Under the pieces are notes generated by a model. That model did no database searches. It was not told the DNA's origin and saw only the letters and a program-made list of their open reading frames with translations. Below are positions 7,255 to 11,737 of a stretch of DNA of 11,737 bases, in pieces. The position numbers were made by a program, and so were the translations under genes. The DNA comes from Chrysochromulina tobinii. Taxonomy: Eukaryota > Haptophyta > Prymnesiales > Chrysochromulinaceae. The stretch covers positions 1-11,737 of the forward strand of contig JWZX01000862.1 of assembly GCA_001275005.1 (NCBI GenBank), written 5' to 3'. Every line of letters begins with the position of its first letter. The stretch's first letter is position 1.

Positions 7255-7521
7255 GATGAAGTCAGGATCCGAAGTGGCGCGCGCGCCTTGGGAAAGGAGA
7301 GCACCGTTGATGATTTGCCGCGAAGCATGCAAATGTAAAACGTGGATGGAAAAGATAAAGCCAAATGAACGGGGATTGAAATCTCGCGTCTACAGAGAGC
7401 CGCAAGGGTTTTTTTCGCAGCGTGAAACGACATGGGGTGACATTTGCATGCTTCGATCTGAATCACATTTGGAAAACTACTGGCGACATTCGCTATCTGC
7501 TTTTGCAGCAAAACTTGTGCG
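7255..7521. promoter_or_regulatory. divergent promoter region with octamer inverted repeat
   Basis: These 267 bp separate the start codons of the fusion gene (minus) and the coiled-coil gene (plus). The middle is more A/T-rich than any neighbouring sequence. It holds the 16-bp inverted repeat listed separately, a T7 run at 7409-7415, a CACATTTGGA near-variant of the repeat core at 7464-7473, and the 13-nt palindrome TTTTGCAGCAAAA at 7501-7513, ending eight bases before the ATG of the plus-strand gene. No TATA box is obvious. Confidence 0.6.
7321..7455. repeat. perfect 16-bp inverted repeat, arms 7321-7336 and 7440-7455
   Basis: CGAAGCATGCAAATGT (7321-7336) and ACATTTGCATGCTTCG (7440-7455) are exact reverse complements, separated by 103 bp. 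Each arm contains the octamer ATGCAAAT and the palindrome GCATGC. The mirror placement inside a divergent promoter suggests one binding site serving each gene; the known animal octamer binders are POU homeodomain proteins, which are not expected in protists. Confidence 0.85.
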
Positions 7522-10200
7522 ATGAGCTTGCGCTCCACGCTCAGCTTCAACCGTATCAAGAAAGCCGTCAAAGAGGTCAAAGGCGTCAATGCCTTCAGCT
7601 CACCGACCCGAAAGAGCGAGACGAGCTCTGCGGGGAACTCGCCAGGGGTGGATCCCTCACCGACACGTCTTCGGACGTTTGTGGAAGGCCTCGAAGAAGA
7701 GACCATTGGCATCGAGTCCAACCAGACAGATGTGATCGCGTCTCCCGTGACAGTGATCGCCAAGACGGCGGCTCCCGAGGTCGTGCAGGCGACGCCCGAG
7801 GTGGATGCGGCGCTCGCAGCGGCGGCGAAGGGATTCTCGGCGGCTGAGGCCGAGAAGGCGGCGATCACACTGCAGGCTGCCATTCGAGGAAAGGCGGATC
7901 GCGCCAAGGCGGCAGAGCTTCAGAAGGCGGAGGACCAGCTTGACTCGAGAGCCGAGCGCGAGCTCGAGAAGGAGATGAAGGAGATGCGCAGGAAGAAGGA
8001 GCAGGCGTTTGCCGCGGAGGAAGCTGCGCAGGCCCGCGCAGCGTATCAGGAGGCCCGAGCAGCCGAGGAGAAGCTCGAGAAGGTGAACGAGAAGGCCGCG
8101 CTCGAGGCCAAGATTGCGGCGATGAGCGAAGACGAGCTCGTCCGGATGCAGATGACCATGAAGCTCTCGAGCGATCTCGAGACGTGCGCCAAGTCGCTCG
8201 CGCTCGCGGCCAAGGCGGTCGTGGCCACCGAGCTCGAGATCGGCACCATCCAGGTGGGCCTGAAGGAGGATCGTGCGACGGAGACGCACAAGGTCGCCGA
8301 GTACGATCGGAACATCAAGTCCATCAACTCGATGCTCAAGCATGTCGAGGCGTACGATGAGCAGTGCAGCCAGCTGAGATACGAAGTCAATCAGCTTGTC
8401 TCGATGGAGAACCAGAGGCGCATCGACAGCTACGGCATCACGGGGCGCGTGCGGCGGGAGGTGACCGAGGCGCAGGACCGGATGGCCAAGCAGACTGACA
8501 AGCTGCACATCATGCAAAACGAGCTCAAGAAAATGTACACACAGTATACGAGCGCAGAGAAGCAGTCGGAGGCGCAGTTCAGCACCATCTCAAGCGAGGT
8601 GGTCGGCAAGACGCTTCGGGTGGAGCTCGCTGAGCATCGCCTCTCGCACCTTCGGGCGGAGCAGAAGAAGCTGAACGAGCAGGTGGCCGAGAACACTCGT
8701 TTCATCGACTCAAAGACGCGCCGCGTCTCGTCGACGACCGCGCAGGTGGAGGAGATCAAGGCCAAGATGGCGCTCGATGAGCAAACCATCGGTGGGTGCA
8801 AGGCCCGCGAAGCGGAGCTCTACGCCGAGGACCAGCTCGCCGAGGCGCAGAAGGAGCACAAGGTGCGTGAGTTCGACGCGGACCGGGACTCGCTGCGCTC
8901 GCTCATCGCGCTGCAGGAGTCGTTCCGGTCGGACAAGCTGATGAGACTCGACGAGGAGCTCACGAGCAACCCTGTGCTGGGAGATCAGGGAGATCCGACC
9001 AAGAAGACTCTGCTCGAACGCGCGCGCGCGCTTGTAGAGAAGACCTTGAGTGACAGCAAGGGGCGACTGGCGCTCATTGAGCAGGCTGCGAGCACGTACA
9101 TGCACAAGTACGACGAGGCGAAGGGTCTTCGTGACTCGGAGCTGCGCCAGCTGCGCGCCGAGCGCCGGGCGCTCGTGACAGTGCACGCCGAGAGAAGTCG
9201 CTACCTGCACGAGAAGAGGAACCAGCTCGAAATCGAGGAGAAGCAGCTCGCTCGAGCGGAGGGCATCATGCTCGACCACAAGTACTGCATGAGCGTGCTG
9301 CAGACGGAGCACGACCTCTTGCAGAAGACCATCAATGAGCGACAGGACGAGCTGGCCGCCGCCTACAGCCTCAAGCAGGCTCTCGGCACAAAGCTCGAGA
9401 GCGTCCAGACGTCCAACATGCTCAACCTGGGCCGCATGAGAATGGCCATCGAGTCGGAGTCGAGGGTGGCCACGGAACAGCAAGCGTACATCGAGTCGCT
9501 GATGGGCCGCATGCAGCACAATGAAGGTGCCGCCGTTGAGGAGAATAGCACCGTCAAGCAGCAGGTGGCCGCGATGGAGAAGACGGGAGTGGAGGAAGCC
9601 CCGGTGGAGCCAATCCAAGGGAAGCACGGCCTCGCGCTTGCGCACAGTAACGAGCTCGCCGTACACCTATTGGTGGACGATCTCAAGGCGCAGCGAGCGC
9701 AAGCGACGCAAGGGTTGCTCGCCTCGCAGGAGAAGCTCGAGGCCGTCGATAAGGCGGCGCAGACCGCCCTGGCCGCCGTGGATGCGGAGCGCTTCACGCT
9801 ACAGCACGAGATGTCGAACCTGCACCAGTACAGGCTCTCTCTCGAGTCGAGGCTCGCGGCCATCTCGCCCTGTCCCCCATCTCCCCCCAAGATCACAGAC
9901 GTGCCGGCGTCGCCGAATGGCGATCTCATCAAGCCGGAGGCCGATGAGCACGATCACTCGTCGCCCTCAGACCGGTCGACCCCAACGCCATACCGTACGA
10001 CCAACAGGCTCCTCGTCACCTCCGACAAGTTTAGCCCCCCTCTGTCGCAGTCCGGTAATCTCACCGGTGCCCTGTATGGCGCCTCCCTCGACGATGAGGC
10101 GAATCATTCGATGTACAATCCCGACATTAAGGTGGACGACTCGCCCTCGAGTGAGAAACGGACCACAATTCGGTCCCGCATCTTTGGCCGTTCCGCGTGA
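7522..10200 (+). CDS. long coiled-coil protein with an IQ-like motif
   Basis: An intronless frame of 892 residues; the ATG at 7522 has G at -3 and an in-frame TGA lies upstream at 7459. The N-terminus is basic and Ser/Pro-rich (residues 1-50, with SSPTR and PSPTR). Residues 115-130 match a calmodulin-binding IQ motif with Leu for Ile: LQAAIRG followed by KADR. From about 132 to 820 the chain is Glu/Lys/Ala/Arg/Gln-rich with heptad-like hydrophobic spacing and almost no Pro, apart from a break near residues 485-500 (SNPVLGDQGDPTK). The C-terminal 65 residues are disordered with several SP/TP sites (PCPPSPP, ASPNG, STPTPY) and end in a basic tail (RSRIFGRSA). This fits a cytoskeletal, centrosomal or ciliary scaffold, but coiled coils are not diagnostic and I do not recognise the family. 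It is divergent from the fusion gene and convergent with the SMP gene. Confidence 0.9.
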   Translation: MSLRSTLSFNRIKKAVKEVKGVNAFSSPTRKSETSSAGNSPGVDPSPTRLRTFVEGLEEETIGIESNQTDVIASPVTVIAKTAAPEVVQATPEVDAALAAAAKGFSAAEAEKAAITLQAAIRGKADRAKAAELQKAEDQLDSRAERELEKEMKEMRRKKEQAFAAEEAAQARAAYQEARAAEEKLEKVNEKAALEAKIAAMSEDELVRMQMTMKLSSDLETCAKSLALAAKAVVATELEIGTIQVGLKEDRATETHKVAEYDRNIKSINSMLKHVEAYDEQCSQLRYEVNQLVSMENQRRIDSYGITGRVRREVTEAQDRMAKQTDKLHIMQNELKKMYTQYTSAEKQSEAQFSTISSEVVGKTLRVELAEHRLSHLRAEQKKLNEQVAENTRFIDSKTRRVSSTTAQVEEIKAKMALDEQTIGGCKAREAELYAEDQLAEAQKEHKVREFDADRDSLRSLIALQESFRSDKLMRLDEELTSNPVLGDQGDPTKKTLLERARALVEKTLSDSKGRLALIEQAASTYMHKYDEAKGLRDSELRQLRAERRALVTVHAERSRYLHEKRNQLEIEEKQLARAEGIMLDHKYCMSVLQTEHDLLQKTINERQDELAAAYSLKQALGTKLESVQTSNMLNLGRMRMAIESESRVATEQQAYIESLMGRMQHNEGAAVEENSTVKQQVAAMEKTGVEEAPVEPIQGKHGLALAHSNELAVHLLVDDLKAQRAQATQGLLASQEKLEAVDKAAQTALAAVDAERFTLQHEMSNLHQYRLSLESRLAAISPCPPSPPKITDVPASPNGDLIKPEADEHDHSSPSDRSTPTPYRTTNRLLVTSDKFSPPLSQSGNLTGALYGASLDDEANHSMYNPDIKVDDSPSSEKRTTIRSRIFGRSA

Positions 10201-10250
10201 GACTTGGCATGAGAAGATCGGCGGTTTCTGAGGCGGTGATTCCCGGTGAC

Positions 10251-10300
10251 AGGAGACAGCAGGTGAGAGCAGGTGAGGGCATGTGAGAGCAGGTGAGGTC
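10251..10300 (+). repeat. tandem decamer array resembling 5' splice sites
   Basis: Four consecutive decamers, AGGTGAGAGC, AGGTGAGGGC, ATGTGAGAGC and AGGTGAGGTC, occupy 10261-10300, with a diverged fifth copy AGGAGACAGC at 10251-10260. Three copies contain AGGTGAG, the classic 5' splice-donor sequence and U1 snRNA complement. The period is close to one helical turn. The array starts 51 bp after the stop codon of the coiled-coil gene. Confidence 0.8.
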
Positions 10301-10320
10301 ACGGCGGCAGGTGGATCACA

Positions 10321-10566
10321 ATGGTGGTGGAACAGCGGCATTCCTTGGGGGCAGCCACTCCCTCGGTCACTCCTGAGATTGAGCCATGCGATGACTCCGA
10401 TGATCATGAGCGGTGGCATGAGGAACCGATGGAATCCGACCTGATGACTTTCGAATCGGTGCCGCGTGCAGGAGCCTTACAGAAATGTGTGCGAGCCGCA
10501 TGGCGAGCCGCTGCACGAGCCGCGATCTTGGCGTGGGTGCAAAGTGCGCGTTGGGCAGAGCTCTGA
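10321..10566 (+). CDS. doubtful small ORF, 81 codons
   Basis: The ATG has A at -3 and G at +4. The product is acidic at first, then an Ala/Arg/Trp-rich stretch (residues about 53-81) that would be an amphipathic helix. Codon use is mixed (GAT, CAT, GCA, TTA), unlike the neighbours, and no domain is recognised. It is more likely 3' UTR or spacer. Confidence 0.15.
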   Translation: MVVEQRHSLGAATPSVTPEIEPCDDSDDHERWHEEPMESDLMTFESVPRAGALQKCVRAAWRAAARAAILAWVQSARWAEL

Positions 10567-10675
10567 GTTTGAAAGGTCGATGTATCCCTAGTCTGCTGTG
10601 GCATGCAGCGCCGGTCGACGTGTGTATCTCGGATGAAGGGGTGAAGGGAGTGCGCGAACGGTGGGTCATCGGTCG

Positions 10676-10699
10676 GGAGTCCGCCTAGGAGTCCGCCTG
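10676..10699. repeat. 12-bp tandem duplication
   Basis: GGAGTCCGCCTA is followed directly by GGAGTCCGCCTG, one mismatch, in non-coding sequence. Confidence 0.8.
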
Positions 10700-10919
10700 T
10701 CGCTGTCCGCTCCGGGCGGGGCTCCCGAGGTCGCGCGCGCCTATCCTATCGCCCCCGCGTGCCTGGGCTGTCGAGAGTGTGCCCTCGCCGTCCGGGGACT
10801 GAGCACACAGTCGAGAGGCCGTGTGACGCGTGAGGGCTCTTTGTCATTCACACTAACATTGAACGGAACGACGAACTGACATCGGACGCCCATGCCCACA
10901 GGCAGCGGACTACCTTCGC

Positions 10920-11737
10920 TTAAGAACTACCGGACGAGAAAACCCCGCCAACTCTGAATTTCCGGACCTCTCGGGCACGCGCGCCGACATCGCGTGCGCC
11001 GACGCTTGGGTTGTCGTGCTTGACGAGGGCGGCGAGGATGGCGCGCCGCAAGTCTTCATCGCTCACGCCGCTCATGCTGGGCGACTCGCCGTTCTCGGTG
11101 CCGCCGGCTGCATGCGCCGCATCGGCGTGAGTCCCGGCGGCACCCCTGCTGTCGGCCTTGCTGTCGGCTGCGTCAGCGCCGGCGGCCGACGGCTCGGCGG
11201 CGGCGCTCTCCGTCGTACCGCCGAGGAGCCACGACGACCACGTCTCTTCGGGCTTCGAGGCCTCCTGCGCCGCCGCCGGTGCGGCGGCGTCCGCAGTGGC
11301 GGCCGCAGCGGCGGCCGCAGCGGCGGGGTTGGTGGGCGGCGTCCGTTTGATCTTCATCGCGTGCGGCGCGACCGCGTGGCTCGCGATCCACTTGTGGATT
11401 TCGTGCCGGATGCGCGATGCGGCCGCCCTCCCGACAGGCAGCCCGAGGGAGACGCCGACGTCGAGGGAGATCTCCGAGTCGATCGCCATCTCGAGTTTCG
11501 GCATGGCGGCAAAGGAGATGAGCACGTGCCCCATGTCGCTCGGGAAGGAGAGCGACATCTCGCCCTTAATTGTCATGGTGCTCACCCGCACGAGTAGCTT
11601 GAAGGGGACGAGGGCGGCACGCCCCTCGAGGCACATCTCCATGCGCCACGACGGGGCGAAGGACACTGTCCACTGGGAGGCCTCCAAGCTTGTCCAGCTG
11701 AGCAGCTGCAGCTGGGGGGCGTCCGACGGGATGCTCG
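10920..11737 (-). CDS. SMP-domain lipid-transfer protein candidate, C-terminal part only
   Basis: The frame is open to the window edge, so the start lies outside; 271 C-terminal residues are visible and end at TAA 10920-10922. Visible residues about 15-125 resemble the second half of an SMP domain (TULIP fold, as in TEX2/Nvj2, E-Syt and Mmm1): alternating hydrophobic beta strands, the MPKLEM segment at 78-83 that corresponds to the conserved MPxLE of TEX2 and Mmm1 types, then a helix RIRHEIHKWIASHAV leading to a pro-hydrophobic tail. SMP proteins move lipids at ER contact sites. After this comes an Ala-rich disordered stretch (about 136-157) and a Ser/Asp-rich tail with a short helix SDEDLRRAILAALVKHD. 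The family call rests on pattern only; a C2-type or other beta-rich domain is the main alternative. Confidence 0.6.
   Translation of the reverse strand, partial: SIPSDAPQLQLLSWTSLEASQWTVSFAPSWRMEMCLEGRAALVPFKLLVRVSTMTIKGEMSLSFPSDMGHVLISFAAMPKLEMAIDSEISLDVGVSLGLPVGRAAASRIRHEIHKWIASHAVAPHAMKIKRTPPTNPAAAAAAAAATADAAAPAAAQEASKPEETWSSWLLGGTTESAAAEPSAAGADAADSKADSRGAAGTHADAAHAAGGTENGESPSMSGVSDEDLRRAILAALVKHDNPSVGARDVGARAREVRKFRVGGVFSSGSS

Larger units (their letters stand above)
10201..10919. other. intergenic region between convergent genes
   Basis: 719 bp with no convincing gene. It begins with the decamer array (10251-10300), then a weak ORF at 10321-10566, then a tandem 12-mer at 10676-10699. 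Base use in the open frames does not show the strong G/C third-position bias of the real genes. I see no tRNA-like cloverleaf and no AATAAA. Confidence 0.6.

Noticed and set aside
7252-7332. An N-terminal extension of the fusion protein by 26 residues
   Set aside because: The upstream frame is open but begins only with TTG at 7332; the first ATG is at 7254. Non-AUG initiation cannot be excluded but nothing supports it.
9017-9031. A (CG)n run of possible Z-DNA character
   Set aside because: It is short and encodes ordinary ERARAL residues in the coiled-coil frame.
10367-10669. A 100-codon minus-strand ORF between the last two genes
   Set aside because: It has an ATG but mixed codon use, His/Arg/Ser-rich composition and no domain, consistent with chance.
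1-11737. Mobile elements, CRISPR arrays, prophage or viral genes, tRNA and rRNA
   Set aside because: I looked on both strands and found no transposase or integrase motifs, no regularly spaced repeats with unique spacers, no capsid or polymerase genes and no tRNA-like T-loop and anticodon arrangement.

Overview
The window looks like nuclear DNA of a eukaryote, most likely a GC-rich unicellular alga or related protist. A haptophyte-like microalga is my best guess, but this is inference and no marker gene fixes the lineage. The reasons are long coding regions with strong G/C third positions, eukaryotic chromatin and cell-cycle domains, start codons with a purine at -3, no bacterial operon or ribosome-binding-site structure, and at least one short GT...AG intron (GTGCGT donor). 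Genes are closely packed and alternate in strand, giving two divergent pairs and two convergent pairs.

Layout: (1) 1-1684, minus: 3'-incomplete conserved protein of unknown function, two exons. (2) 1882-2619, plus: a 245-residue disordered protein with a textbook APC/C destruction box and two further motifs matching animal securin; an E2F-type dyad lies about 40 bp upstream of its ATG. (3) 2620-3141: mostly non-coding, with a 19-nt palindrome, a tandem 11-mer and a doubtful 58-codon ORF. (4) 3142-7254, minus: one uninterrupted 1370-codon reading frame that fuses a homeodomain, a PWWP domain and a Gcn5-type histone acetyltransferase domain. This is the outstanding item in the window. (5) 7255-7521: divergent promoter with a perfect 16-bp inverted repeat, each arm carrying the octamer ATGCAAAT. 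(6) 7522-10200, plus: 892-residue coiled-coil protein with an IQ-like motif. (7) 10201-10919: non-coding, starting with a tandem array of decamers that look like 5' splice sites. (8) 10920-11737, minus: C-terminal part of a protein with a probable SMP lipid-transfer domain, running off the window.

Functional reading: the fusion protein combines a DNA-binding module, a predicted methyl-lysine/nucleosome reader and an H3-acetylating enzyme in one chain, so it could target acetylation without the adaptor subunits that normally position Gcn5. The securin candidate would be the separase inhibitor destroyed at anaphase, and an E2F site upstream fits cell-cycle transcription. I see no evidence that the genes form one pathway; divergent pairs may be co-regulated through shared promoters.
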